Positions 45,597 through 54,579 are shown, numbered from the stretch's first letter. The stretch: DNA of 64,000 bases from an uncultured Oscillospiraceae bacterium (GCA_900542375.1 UQNI01000001.1:1-64000); one strand, 5' to 3'. Notes: generated by a model not told the origin, from the sequence alone. A program made the numbers and translations.

Positions 45597-48137
45597 ATGA
45601 AAAAGAATTTAAAAATGATATTGGGGAGTGTATTAATATCGTCGTTGATGCTTACTCCTCTAGCCACAGCATCTGCTGCAACCAGTATGAATCACCCTGC
45701 AGAAATAGATGCTATGAGCAGTGCTACGACCGTACAGCCTGAAGATATCATAACAGATGGTGTGACGAAACGAGAGATTACATTAAATACTGGTATCGCA
45801 ATTTATAAGGTTGACGTATATGTATCAAGCTATGGTGCTATGATAGAAAACATAGTAGATAAAACAACAGATGCACCGGGTTGGACAGCAAATGTATGGG
45901 AAGTATTTAAAGAAGAGGGCGGGCTGACCAAGTATGTTGGGAAAACATACGCAGAAATTAAAAATATGCCGCTGCCAAGTGAAATGCCTGTTATGGGTGG
46001 TACTGACTCGACACCGCCGGATTTTCACAATAAGATATTAGAGTTAATTACGGAATTAGAACAGGAGCCAAATGCGGGAGAAAAGACAGCGAAAACCGAG
46101 TTAGCAAAAGCTGTGTACGAAGCAAGGAGTCTTTATGAACAGAAAGACGGAGATGAATATGAGTCTTCTTCTATGGCAAAGTTGGTAGAAAAATATGAGA
46201 AGGCCATGTCTGTTCTGAAGGATAACAGAGCAGATCAAACTACAATTTATAATGCAGTGTCAGAACTGAGAGAGGCTTTGGAGTCTTTAGCTTATGCACC
46301 CGCTGACTGGACTCGATACAAACATTTGATGGAACAAGCAGAAACAATCATTGCGAATGAACAGGAGTATACACGAACCAGTATTGCCCAGTTACGACAG
46401 GTTCTGTCTGATGTCAAACAAGAGGCAGAGCGGGGCGGAAATACCAAAAGTAAAGTAAAGACTTTGGAGTCTAAACTGGAAAATGCCTTAAATGCAGTGG
46501 TAAAACAGAGTCAGGCGGGGAACAGATTCACAATAAATGCCAAAATAGGACAGGCGGGGGATAGTGAGACTCCATCTATGGCCAATGCATTTATGAATCC
46601 TCATGTTCTTCTAATAGAAAACGAGGGTGAAAGTGTATACCAGATATCCTTTAAAAAAGACAAATTTCAAGGAATAACAGCCAATATTTTAACAGTAAAG
46701 CATATAGAGAATGGCAAAGAAGTTTTGGCAGAGGAAAGTACCGGCATAGGCGAGTATGATAAGGTATTTACCATTAAAAGACAGAAATCCGGAGAAAAAA
46801 CGATAGATGTTCTGCTTGGGGCAAAAATGGCCGGACCCGATGTCAGTGAAATGCCCGCTGTGTTAGTGTTGGATACTACATCAAAGAGGGCTGAAGGAGA
46901 AAGTTTAAAACAGGCCGATAAAGCAGAATTAAAAAAAGTAATTGATGAAAATAAGACAACTTATGATGAGGTTTTGGCAGGAGAATATAAAGAAGAAGGC
47001 TCTAGAAGTTTTCTGAATCTTTATAATAAGGCTCTGATGGCACTTGAAGATGTAACCGCAACTGAAGAGACAGTTGACAGTGCAGCAAAATATTTAAAAT
47101 CTGCAAAAGAGATTTATCTTGTGCCTAAAAAAGTGGATGATTTTACACGTGTACTTGTAGCAGCAGAGGAGAAAAAGGCAGAAGATTATACAGAAAAAAG
47201 CTATGCAGTATTAAAAACTGCTATAGACGAAGGAAAGGCAAATTGGAGTAAAAGGAGCACTTTAACAAATGCTCAGCTTCAGCAATTAATTGATAAATTG
47301 GAAGAGGGCATGCAAGGGTTAAAACCAGCTGGAACTCCGGAAGAACCGTCAACCGACATACCCCCAATGGAACAGCCGGGTACGGACATTCCAAAAAATG
47401 AAATCAACTTGCAAAATGGTGAATATACATTGAAGGGGGCTCTATATAACTTTAATAGCCCAGATAAACTATCTATGGCAAATCAAGGACTGGAACAACC
47501 TTTGTCTGTGATTGCAAAGGATGGAACATACAGATTAAGAATGAATATGAATACGATAAAACTCGGAACTTCAGAAGGAGCACTCAGCAAAGTGTCATAC
47601 TTTGAAGGAAACTTAAAAAATGATTCGGATATTATAGCATGGGGTACAACATCAGACGGCACAAAATATCCTAAGACTGTAGAATTCCCTGTAGCATATA
47701 AAGCTGATTCCGTAACATTAGAAGTGTTTGTGCCAATCATGGAAAAAATTGCACCGGGACATGGAACACAAAAAGTTTTATTAAAATTAGATTGGTCCTC
47801 TTTACAGACGTCTAAGTTAGATGAAACCGTAATTCATAAGGAGAATGGTGGAGAGAATACAGGTCACACAGATAAAAATGGGGCTAGACAAACCAAAGAG
47901 ATTCATCAAAATCAATCTGTACCACAAACGAATATAAATTCAGAAACGTCTGAAATAAAAAAATCAGAGGAAAAAGTAATATCAGCAACTAATGTTCAAA
48001 AGGAGAGTGGAACAACAGATATCAATTCTCCAAAAACAGAGGACTGCAGTAATTTAATAGGCTACTTATGTTTATTTGGTTTTATTATTTCAGGAGGATT
48101 GATTGCGATATGTAAAAAACAGAAAACAAATGATTAA
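45597..48137 (+). CDS. Cell-wall-anchored surface protein with two NEAT-like domains
   Basis: An 846-residue protein. It has a signal peptide (1-27, ATASA), an unassigned segment (36-145), FIVAR-like helical repeats (about 150-300 and 435-575), and NEAT-like domains at about 310-428 and 605-738. The second has SMANQGLEQPL, TYRLRMNMNTI and LEVFVPIMEKIAPGHGTQ, typical of the fold. A SPKTED sorting motif (810-815), a TM helix and a KKQK tail follow. NEAT domains bind haem, but the usual YxxxY pair is not seen, so haem binding is unproven. ATG 45597 with GGGAGG is preferred over ATG 45576. It is probably iron- or metal-regulated. Confidence 0.78.
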   Translation: MKKNLKMILGSVLISSLMLTPLATASAATSMNHPAEIDAMSSATTVQPEDIITDGVTKREITLNTGIAIYKVDVYVSSYGAMIENIVDKTTDAPGWTANVWEVFKEEGGLTKYVGKTYAEIKNMPLPSEMPVMGGTDSTPPDFHNKILELITELEQEPNAGEKTAKTELAKAVYEARSLYEQKDGDEYESSSMAKLVEKYEKAMSVLKDNRADQTTIYNAVSELREALESLAYAPADWTRYKHLMEQAETIIANEQEYTRTSIAQLRQVLSDVKQEAERGGNTKSKVKTLESKLENALNAVVKQSQAGNRFTINAKIGQAGDSETPSMANAFMNPHVLLIENEGESVYQISFKKDKFQGITANILTVKHIENGKEVLAEESTGIGEYDKVFTIKRQKSGEKTIDVLLGAKMAGPDVSEMPAVLVLDTTSKRAEGESLKQADKAELKKVIDENKTTYDEVLAGEYKEEGSRSFLNLYNKALMALEDVTATEETVDSAAKYLKSAKEIYLVPKKVDDFTRVLVAAEEKKAEDYTEKSYAVLKTAIDEGKANWSKRSTLTNAQLQQLIDKLEEGMQGLKPAGTPEEPSTDIPPMEQPGTDIPKNEINLQNGEYTLKGALYNFNSPDKLSMANQGLEQPLSVIAKDGTYRLRMNMNTIKLGTSEGALSKVSYFEGNLKNDSDIIAWGTTSDGTKYPKTVEFPVAYKADSVTLEVFVPIMEKIAPGHGTQKVLLKLDWSSLQTSKLDETVIHKENGGENTGHTDKNGARQTKEIHQNQSVPQTNINSETSEIKKSEEKVISATNVQKESGTTDINSPKTEDCSNLIGYLCLFGFIISGGLIAICKKQKTND

Positions 48138-48358
48138 AGAATAGGGAATTTGGTACATTTTATGTTCATTCAGATAATTAATATTGATGTGTCGTCATGA
48201 CAGAGTTTTCTTCCTTTCATATGTCATAATATCACTGTCAAATGTCATTAAATAGTACATAAAAATTGAATTCATTTTTATCAGATGATATGTCATATGA
48301 GGTATCGTATCAAATGGGAACTCAATATAATTCAAGTGAAATGGGATATCGCATGAAT

Positions 48359-48395
48359 GAAAAGAGATACAGTGGTAAACTGTATCTCTTTTTTT
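48359..48395 (+). terminator. Terminator after the NEAT-like gene
   Basis: GAAAAGAGATACAG pairs with CTGTATCTCTTTTTTT, arms identical to the argF terminator. It lies 220 bp after the stop codon. Confidence 0.88.
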
Positions 48396-48569
48396 GAAGT
48401 TTAAGTAAAAAATGAATGGAATCAAACATTAAATATCAATTTCAGTTATGATAAAATAAAAATACAGTTTATATGTATATGCTGCCTTAACCGTATCAAT
48501 AAAATGTTGAAAATTTGTTTTCTCTCTCTATGTTGTCTCATCAATTGGTTCGTGAGACTGGCATTTTTC

Positions 48570-48598
48570 TTGACAAAAAGGAATAGGACTGCTATTCT
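48570..48598 (+). promoter_or_regulatory. Promoter of the ZIP transporter gene
   Basis: TTGACA (48570-48575), a 17-nt spacer, TATTCT (48593-48598). Confidence 0.72.
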
Positions 48599-48606
48599 AT
48601 ACATAT

Positions 48607-48626
48607 GAGTTAGCATACGCTAACTC
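48607..48626. promoter_or_regulatory. Palindromic operator GAGTTAGCATACGCTAACTC
   Basis: A 20-bp palindrome with 8-bp arms directly after the promoter. Its 16-bp core is the reverse complement of the operator at 45515. It is placed to block early transcription of the metal transporter gene. Confidence 0.72.
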
Positions 48627-48644
48627 TATAGAAAGGAAAACGAT

Positions 48645-49445
48645 ATGAACAATGTTTTTCTCGCATTTGCTCTTACGTTAATTGCAGGATTAAGTACCGG
48701 AATCGGCAGCTGTATCGCATTTTTTGCAAAACATACCAACAGAAAATTTTTATCCATCAGTCTTGGTTTTTCTGCAGGTGTTATGATATATGTTTCGATG
48801 ATAGAAATATTTGTAAAAGCACAAGATTCCCTAGTATCTGAACTTGGAAAAATAGCAGGTAACTGGGTTACAGTAGGTTCTTTTTTTGGAGGTATGCTGG
48901 TCATTGCAATCATTGATAAATTAATCCCTTCAGAAGAAAATCCTCATGAGCTAAAATCGGTGGAAGATGAAAATAAAAAACCTCCAAAACATTCCAAACT
49001 GATGCGCATGGGCGTTTTTACAGCACTTGCAATCGCCATTCATAACTTTCCGGAAGGATTGGCTACATTTGTTTCTGCTATGCAGGAACCCAGTGTTGCA
49101 ATTCCCATTGTAGTTGCCATTGCAATTCACAATATACCGGAAGGAATTGCTGTTTCTGTTCCCATTTATCAGGCAACGGGCTCTAAGATGAAAGCCTTTT
49201 TATATTCTTTTTTATCAGGTTTGGCGGAACCTGTAGGTGCGTTAATCGGTTGGCTAATTTTAATGCCGATTATGAATAATGTTGTATTTGGTGTTATTTT
49301 TGCAGGAGTCGCAGGTATTATGGTATTTATTTCATTTGATGAACTTCTTCCTGCTGCCAGAGAATATGGAGAACATCATTTGTCCATTTATGGTTTAATT
49401 TCCGGAATGGTAGTTATGGCAATTAGTTTGCTGCTGTTCTTATAA
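48645..49445 (+). CDS. zupT: ZIP-family metal transporter (ZupT-like)
   Basis: A 266-residue, eight-TM protein. Metal-binding signatures are in TM IV (AIHNFPEGLATF) and TM V (AIAIHNIPEGIAVS), the HNxPEG repeats diagnostic of ZIP/ZupT. The loop between TM III and IV is charged. It imports zinc, iron or other divalent ions. ATG follows GAAAGG. With the shared operator, import is inferred to be switched on in metal limitation. Confidence 0.93.
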   Translation: MNNVFLAFALTLIAGLSTGIGSCIAFFAKHTNRKFLSISLGFSAGVMIYVSMIEIFVKAQDSLVSELGKIAGNWVTVGSFFGGMLVIAIIDKLIPSEENPHELKSVEDENKKPPKHSKLMRMGVFTALAIAIHNFPEGLATFVSAMQEPSVAIPIVVAIAIHNIPEGIAVSVPIYQATGSKMKAFLYSFLSGLAEPVGALIGWLILMPIMNNVVFGVIFAGVAGIMVFISFDELLPAAREYGEHHLSIYGLISGMVVMAISLLLFL

Positions 49446-49483
49446 TGTATGGACTTTTTATTGAAATATAAAAACAAACAAAG

Positions 49484-49521
49484 AAAAACCTCCATTGGAT
49501 ATTTATCCAATGGAGGTTTTT
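49484..49521. terminator. Bidirectional terminator between zupT and rubrerythrin
   Basis: A perfect 17-bp stem: AAAAACCTCCATTGGAT and ATCCAATGGAGGTTTTT with a 4-nt loop, serving both convergent genes. Confidence 0.95.
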
Positions 49522-49561
49522 GCAAAAGTCTACCTTTTATATGTAAATACAGAAAATAGGC

Positions 49562-50107
49562 TTAATAATTCTCAGCTAAAATTTGGAAGAAGGATTGAGG
49601 ATGTGCACATACAGGACAAACCTCAGGTGCTTTTTTACCAATTACAATATGACCGCAGTTTGCGCATTGCCAAATGGTATCCCCGTCTCTTGAGAATACA
49701 ATGCCTTCTTCAATGTTAGATAATAGCTTGCGATATCTTTCTTCATGGTGTTTTTCAATTTCACCAACTTTTTCAAATAAGAATGCAATATGGTCAAAGC
49801 CTTCTTCTCTTGCTTCGACAGCCATTTTTGCATACATATCTGTCCATTCATAGTTTTCTCCGTCCGCAGCGTCTTTTAGGTTTGCCATAGTATCAGGCAT
49901 TTCTCCGCCATGAAGCAGTTTAAACCAAATTTTTGCGTGTTCTTTTTCATTATTTGCTGTTTCTAAGAACAGTGCTGCAATTTGTTCATAGCCTTCTTTT
50001 TTTGCTTTGCTTGCATAGTATGTATATTTGTTTCTTGCTTGGCTTTCTCCGGCAAATGCTGCCATTAGGTTAGCTTCTGTTTTGGTTCCTTTTAAATCTT
50101 TCATCAT
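49562..50107 (-). CDS. rbr: Rubrerythrin
   Basis: A 181-residue protein. The N-terminal four-helix di-iron domain has ligands in [35 protein letters not shown] and [11 protein letters not shown]. The C-terminal rubredoxin-like domain has two CxxC pairs, [10 protein letters not shown] and EVCPVCAHP. It removes hydrogen peroxide in anaerobes. It starts with two ATG codons; the first at 50107 was taken. The promoter and a PerR-like box lie just upstream. Confidence 0.96.
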   Translation of the reverse strand: MMKDLKGTKTEANLMAAFAGESQARNKYTYYASKAKKEGYEQIAALFLETANNEKEHAKIWFKLLHGGEMPDTMANLKDAADGENYEWTDMYAKMAVEAREEGFDHIAFLFEKVGEIEKHHEERYRKLLSNIEEGIVFSRDGDTIWQCANCGHIVIGKKAPEVCPVCAHPQSFFQILAENY

Positions 50108-50145
50108 TCATTTCTCTCTTTCTATAAAATTTAATAGTAAAATAA

Positions 50146-50160
50146 GAATAATTACTATTA
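50146..50160 (-). promoter_or_regulatory. PerR-like box upstream of rubrerythrin
   Basis: Read on the minus strand, TAATAGTAATTATTC matches about 11 of 14 positions of the PerR consensus TTATAATnATTATAA. It lies just downstream of the predicted start point. Confidence 0.45.
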
Positions 50161-50171
50161 TTGTTATTTTA

Positions 50172-50200
50172 ATCATACTACATACTATGAATTTTGTCAA
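50172..50200 (-). promoter_or_regulatory. Promoter of rubrerythrin
   Basis: On the minus strand TTGACA (50200-50195), a 17-nt spacer and TATGAT (50177-50172). The rest of the 332-bp gap up to 50403 shows nothing further. Confidence 0.8.
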
Positions 50201-50403
50201 ATCTTTTTTTTATTATCTTTTCACTGAGGGATATCTTCATTATAACACTATTTTTTGGTAATTTATAGAGATTGAAAATGGAAGCAACATCTTTGTATTA
50301 CTGCACAAATATAGGAAAACAAAATCGTGTATTTCCCTCTTGAATCATTTACATTCGTTGTTCTTATACATATTTAACTTTCTATTTTTTAAGATTAGAC
50401 AAT

Positions 50404-50441
50404 AAAAGAAAAGAATCTGCCTTGGCAGATTCTTTTCTTTT
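50404..50441. terminator. Terminator of ypeB
   Basis: AAAAGAAAAGAATCTGCC pairs with GGCAGATTCTTTTCTTTT around a 2-nt loop (effectively 4 when unpaired). It overlaps the last bases of the ypeB stop codon. Confidence 0.9.
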
Positions 50442-51771
50442 ATTGGGTTAGTGTACCGTTGTCGGTCTCAATTAAAATTAGAATTTGTTCTTCCATGCCG
50501 GTCTCACTGTTGATATACACCAATACTTGTTCATCATTTTGACCGCGGCATAGAAATTCATAACACAAAGGCTCTTCCTCTCTTGTAGTTGGAATCACTG
50601 CCATTCGTGATGATTCAATGGTCAAATGATCGCTGACTTGCTGTCTTGCAGATAATTCACCGATAACAGGTGTTTGCGTTTGTCTTTCTTTATGATTCAT
50701 AAGAAAATTATCGGCATTATACTCTACAATTTCTCCCGTATCCATTGCTACAGATACTTTAATCAAATCAGAGTAATACACAACATTATCTTTACTGTAA
50801 GCATATTGAATGGTACACATGTTATTATAAATTACATAGTACGTTTCAACAAACTCTTCTTGATAAATACTGCTTAAATATTGTTTGGCATACTGTTTGG
50901 CTTCTTCTAATTGCAAAGTAATGGTATCAATTGGTCTTGCATTCATAAAGGAGGACAAATATCCGCCTTGTTTTGTAACAGAAATGTGTGTAGTGTCCGT
51001 ATTAAAATTGTATACAGGTAGGTTGCCTTCCGTATCGTTGGTATGAGTTAATGTGTTAGGGTCTGCATATAAATATTGAGCAGCCATTTGTTTTGCTTCA
51101 TCAACAGAAACGGTTTGTGCATTGGCAGTCATTTCAGCTGTTTTCTGTGTCATATGGTCTGAAAAGGGGCCATCGTAAATTAAAGTAGGATAGTTTGCGA
51201 ATTCTTCAGCGGTAGAAAGAAAATAATCCTCAAAAGGAGGTTGCTTGCTTTCTAAGTTTCGGAGCATTTCTTCCGATTGCCCAATGACTACTTCTTGTTC
51301 GGCAATATTCTCTTGAATTTCATTTAAATTGCCGGCAAGAATATTACAATATTGAGAAAATTGTTGAAGAATATTTTTATCTTCATCACTTAACGATTCT
51401 CCTACAGATAGTTTTGAAGAGATAGAGGAGGCAAAATCACCCACCTGTGAAATGAACTTATTTACGTTATTTAAGGAATCATTTCCAATAGGAAGAACAG
51501 CGAGCGCTGCTTTGGCTCCGCTGGTATTTTTCATTAATCTGCCTGCCATACCATTTTGCTGTGAAGATGTATTTGCATAATTTGCTTTTGTCAATGTTAC
51601 ATTCATATCGTTTACATGGGTGTTTAAATCATTCAGCGCCCTGCGATATGTGTATTCCAAATCTGTTCGATAGGAAGCGGCTTGTGCATATCCTATCCAA
51701 GTAAATGCGCTCAATATAAAAATAATTGTAATGATTATACTTGAAATTTGTATTATTCTTTTGGTGGACAT
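50440..51771 (-). CDS. ypeB: Spore germination protein YpeB
   Basis: A 443-residue protein with an N-terminal TM helix (about 8-30), a helical domain (32-200) and repeated PepSY-like domains to the end (e.g. VSVDEAKQMAAQYLYADP, LQLEEAKQYAKQYLSSIYQEEFVE in parts). In spore formers YpeB stabilises the cortex-lytic enzyme SleB. It starts at ATG 51771 behind AAAGGCGG. The usual sleB gene is not adjacent. It marks the organism as a likely spore former. Confidence 0.88.
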   Translation of the reverse strand: MSTKRIIQISSIIITIIFILSAFTWIGYAQAASYRTDLEYTYRRALNDLNTHVNDMNVTLTKANYANTSSQQNGMAGRLMKNTSGAKAALAVLPIGNDSLNNVNKFISQVGDFASSISSKLSVGESLSDEDKNILQQFSQYCNILAGNLNEIQENIAEQEVVIGQSEEMLRNLESKQPPFEDYFLSTAEEFANYPTLIYDGPFSDHMTQKTAEMTANAQTVSVDEAKQMAAQYLYADPNTLTHTNDTEGNLPVYNFNTDTTHISVTKQGGYLSSFMNARPIDTITLQLEEAKQYAKQYLSSIYQEEFVETYYVIYNNMCTIQYAYSKDNVVYYSDLIKVSVAMDTGEIVEYNADNFLMNHKERQTQTPVIGELSARQQVSDHLTIESSRMAVIPTTREEEPLCYEFLCRGQNDEQVLVYINSETGMEEQILILIETDNGTLTQ

Positions 51772-52366
51772 TGCAAATTCCGCCTTTCTAAATCACCAAA
51801 TATTTACGTTATTTTTTGCGAAAAAAACATAATTATGCAAATGAAGCAGAATTTAATAAATATTCATGTTTTTGCGCTGTATTTGTGGTAATGTTAAAAT
51901 AATAGAACTATCCATTTTCTTGTCTGCTTATAGTAAAGGGCGAAAGGTGAATGCAGTATTCGGCAGATAGACGTTTTTATGCTGTAACAACCTAGCAACA
52001 GCAACAAAACTAACATTGAAAGGAACATCTTTCAATATTCAAAATTTTGACTGTTGTCTAGAACGTTTTAACATTTATTTGTTAGAAATTGCAAAGCAAT
52101 TTCTCATATGTTATAACAACCTTGTAACAGCAGTAAAACTAAAGTTTTGGCTGTTAGCAAGAACGTTTTAGCGTTTTATAGTTAAAAATTGCAACGTAAT
52201 TTTTTTTATGCTATAACAACCTAGCAACAGCGGCAAAACTAAAGTTTTGACTGTTGTCTAGAACGTTTTAACATTTATCTGTTAGAAATTGCAAAGCAAT
52301 TTCTCATATGTTATAATAAATTGATTATAGATATTTTGAAAGATGAGACGAAATAGGAGCTTGTTC
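51772..52366. other. 595-bp intergenic region dominated by tandem repeats
   Basis: No gene. The divergent promoter for ypeB presumably lies in the first 150 bp. The rest is the repeat array described separately, ending at the ruvC ribosome site. Confidence 0.7.
51971..52320. repeat. Three-unit tandem repeat with two covarying stem-loops per unit
   Basis: Units start near 51971, 52100 and 52200. Units 2 and 3 are exactly 100 bp apart; unit 1 carries a ~29-bp insert with its own hairpin (TTGAAAG...CTTTCAA). Each has a TATAAC/T box, then stem 1 (CTAGCAACAG with CTGTTGTCTAG) and stem 2 (AGAAATTGC with GCAATTTCT). Unit 2 changes both arms in step (CTTGTAACAG/CTGTTAGCAAG; AAAAATTGC/GTAATTTTT). Between units TTGCAA lies 17 nt before TATAA(C/T), a promoter-like spacing. 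Confidence 0.8.
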
Positions 52367-52873
52367 ATGGTTATTTTAGGAATTGATCCCGGTTATGCAA
52401 TTGTCGGTTACGGTGTGATAGAGGCAAAAAACAGCCGTTATCGTCCATTGGAGCATGGTGCGGTCACCACAAAATCAACACAAGATTTTAACGGGCGCCT
52501 GGAAGTCATCTACAATTCTATGGAGGCTATTTTACAAAAATGGAAGCCTGATGCGGTTGCAATTGAAAAGTTATTTTTTAACAGTAACCAAAAAACGGCT
52601 ATCCAAGTGGCGGAAGCAAGAGGTGTTATTTTGCTTGCGGCACAAAAAGCAGGCGTTTCGATTTCAGAATATACGCCTTTGCAAGTAAAGCAAGCTGTAA
52701 CCGGTTATGGACAGGCACAAAAACCGCAAGTGATGGAAATGACAAAACGGTTGCTTTGTTTAAACCAAATGCCAAAGCTGGACGATACTTGTGATGCATT
52801 GGCAATGGCGATTTGTCATGGGCAGGCAGCTGGTTCTATGCTGCGTCGTACCATGTTGTCAGGGAGGATGTAA
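52367..52873 (+). CDS. ruvC: Holliday-junction endonuclease RuvC
   Basis: A 168-residue RNase H-fold nuclease that cuts Holliday junctions. Active-site acids are in ILGIDPGYAIVGYG (first Asp), AIEKLFF (Glu) and DDTCDALAMAICH (Asp pair). The ATG at 52367 follows TAGGAG; a frame opening at 52343 has no better site. It starts the ruvCAB cluster. A TTGCAA-17-TATAAT promoter is at 52289-52317 in the last repeat unit. Confidence 0.96.
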   Translation: MVILGIDPGYAIVGYGVIEAKNSRYRPLEHGAVTTKSTQDFNGRLEVIYNSMEAILQKWKPDAVAIEKLFFNSNQKTAIQVAEARGVILLAAQKAGVSISEYTPLQVKQAVTGYGQAQKPQVMEMTKRLLCLNQMPKLDDTCDALAMAICHGQAAGSMLRRTMLSGRM

Positions 52874-52876
52874 TTC

Positions 52877-53479
52877 TTGTTTTATAGTTTAAAAGGAATA
52901 TTAACCCATGTAGAGCCAAGCTTTTTCGTGGTGGAGTGCGGCGGTGTAGGTTACAAATGTTATACTACGCTGACCACACAGCGCAGTTTGCCGAAAATGG
53001 GTCAGGAAATAAAAGTATATACCTACGTACATGTTCGGGAAGATGCAATGGACATTTATGGGTTTGCAACTGTAATGGAATTAAACTGTTATAAAATGTT
53101 AACCGGCGTGAGCGGAGTAGGCCCAAAGGTGGGGCTGGCAATTTTATCAGAATTAACACCGGAACAAGTTGCAACTTCGATTGCCACAAACGACAGCAAA
53201 GCGTTAACCAGGGCAGCAGGGGTAGGTCCGAAATTGGCGCAGCGTATTGTGCTGGAATTAACGGATAAAGTAAGGAAAATGGATATAGATGATAGTGTGG
53301 TCATTCCAAAACAAGGGGTGGTATCTGCTTCTTCCAATGCAGGGGAGGCTGTGAATGCACTGACCGTTTTGGGATATTCTCCAACAGATGCAGCCGCAGT
53401 GGTGGCAAAATTCGACAGTGCTTTGCCTGTAGAGGAGTTAATCCGCTTGTCATTAAAAGCAATGGCAGGAAAGATGTAA
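52877..53479 (+). CDS. ruvA: Holliday-junction DNA helicase subunit RuvA
   Basis: A 200-residue protein with the OB fold at the start (FYSLKGILTHVEPSFFVVECGGVGY, in part). Helix-hairpin-helix motifs follow (LTGVSGVGPKVGLAIL and LTRAAGVGPKLAQRIV). The C-terminal domain contacts RuvB. Its start is a TTG behind GGGAGGATG, only 3 bp after ruvC. Confidence 0.96.
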   Translation: MFYSLKGILTHVEPSFFVVECGGVGYKCYTTLTTQRSLPKMGQEIKVYTYVHVREDAMDIYGFATVMELNCYKMLTGVSGVGPKVGLAILSELTPEQVATSIATNDSKALTRAAGVGPKLAQRIVLELTDKVRKMDIDDSVVIPKQGVVSASSNAGEAVNALTVLGYSPTDAAAVVAKFDSALPVEELIRLSLKAMAGKM

Positions 53480-53502
53480 TGCCTGAATAGGGAGATGAGA
53501 AT

Positions 53503-54579
53503 TTGAATTACGATTTTACGGAAAACAGCGAGTACGATTTTGAAAATCGTATGGTTGCGCCGGAATATACGCCGGAAGATGCGGAAGTGGAAAATCCTCT
53601 GCGTCCCAAACGTTTAACTGAATATATCGGCCAAGAGAAAGTAAAAGAAAATCTCTCTGTTTTTATTGAGGCGGCGCGTCTTAGAAAGGAATCTCTTGAC
53701 CACGTATTGCTTTACGGACCGCCGGGTTTGGGTAAAACTACACTTGCAGGCGTCATTGCAAATGAAATGAATGTCAATGTCCGCATTACTTCAGGCCCTG
53801 CCATTGAAAAACCCGGGGATTTAGCGGCATTGCTTACCAATTTAAATGAGGGCGATGTATTGTTTATCGACGAAATTCATCGCCTTTCCCGCAGCGTAGA
53901 AGAAATTTTGTATCCTGCAATGGAAGACTTTGCACTGGATATTATTACAGGAAAAGGTCAAATGGCAGCTTCTTATCATTTGCCTCTGCCTAAGTTTACG
54001 CTTGTCGGTGCAACCACTCGAGCAGGACAGTTAAGTGCCCCGTTAAGAGACCGCTTCGGTGTTGTGCTTCGTTTGGAGATGTATACACCGCAGCAGCTTG
54101 CGGAAATTGTTACCCGCAGCGCACAGATTTTAGGAATCCCCATTGAGGCAGACGGAGCATTGGAGATTGCTTCCCGTTCCAGAGGAACGCCGCGTATTGC
54201 AAACCGCATGTTAAAGCGTGTGCGGGACTTTGCGCAGATTATCAGTGACGGCGTCATTACATATCAGTCCGCTAAAATTGGTTTGGACCGTCTGGAAGTA
54301 GATGAAATCGGTTTGGATGCCAATGACAGAAGAATGCTGAAAACATTGATACAGTTTTATAACGGCGGTCCTGTGGGAATTGAAACATTGGCGGCTGCCA
54401 TCGGCGAAGAGGCTGTCACACTGGAAGACGTATATGAGCCGTATTTGATGCAAATTGGATTTTTGAGCAGAACCCCAAGAGGAAGATGCGCAACCCATGC
54501 CGCATATTTGCATTTGGGATTGAAGCCTCCCGCACAAGCGGAAAAGGAAACCATGCAGCAAAAAATAGACGGAATCTAA
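53503..54579 (+). CDS. ruvB: Holliday-junction branch-migration ATPase RuvB
   Basis: A 358-residue AAA+ motor. It has [18 protein letters not shown] at the start, Walker [13 protein letters not shown], Walker [12 protein letters not shown], sensor [18 protein letters not shown] and a winged helix ending RTPRGRCAT. It starts with a TTG behind GGGAGATGAG. About 20 residues longer than typical RuvB at the N-terminus (acidic). Works with RuvA and RuvC. Confidence 0.97.
   Translation: MNYDFTENSEYDFENRMVAPEYTPEDAEVENPLRPKRLTEYIGQEKVKENLSVFIEAARLRKESLDHVLLYGPPGLGKTTLAGVIANEMNVNVRITSGPAIEKPGDLAALLTNLNEGDVLFIDEIHRLSRSVEEILYPAMEDFALDIITGKGQMAASYHLPLPKFTLVGATTRAGQLSAPLRDRFGVVLRLEMYTPQQLAEIVTRSAQILGIPIEADGALEIASRSRGTPRIANRMLKRVRDFAQIISDGVITYQSAKIGLDRLEVDEIGLDANDRRMLKTLIQFYNGGPVGIETLAAAIGEEAVTLEDVYEPYLMQIGFLSRTPRGRCATHAAYLHLGLKPPAQAEKETMQQKIDGI

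Larger units (their letters stand above)
48138..48644 (+). other. 507-bp intergenic region
   Basis: The first 220 bp are A/T-rich with several copies of ATGTCAT-like words (48222, 48242, 48290 areas) and no credible gene. A terminator follows (48359), then the promoter and operator of the ZIP transporter gene (48570-48626). Confidence 0.6.

Noticed and set aside
45690..45740. DAMSSAT in the NEAT-like protein as an FMN attachment (ApbE) site
   Set aside because: The needed D-x-S-G-A-T glycine is absent and no FMN-binding domain is recognisable around it.
48195..48425. 76-codon minus-strand frame
   Set aside because: It crosses a clear terminator, has no ribosome site and an unusual composition, so it is a chance frame.
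51971..52320. CRISPR array
   Set aside because: Only three long diverged units of about 100 bp, with no short identical repeats, no unique spacers and no cas genes.
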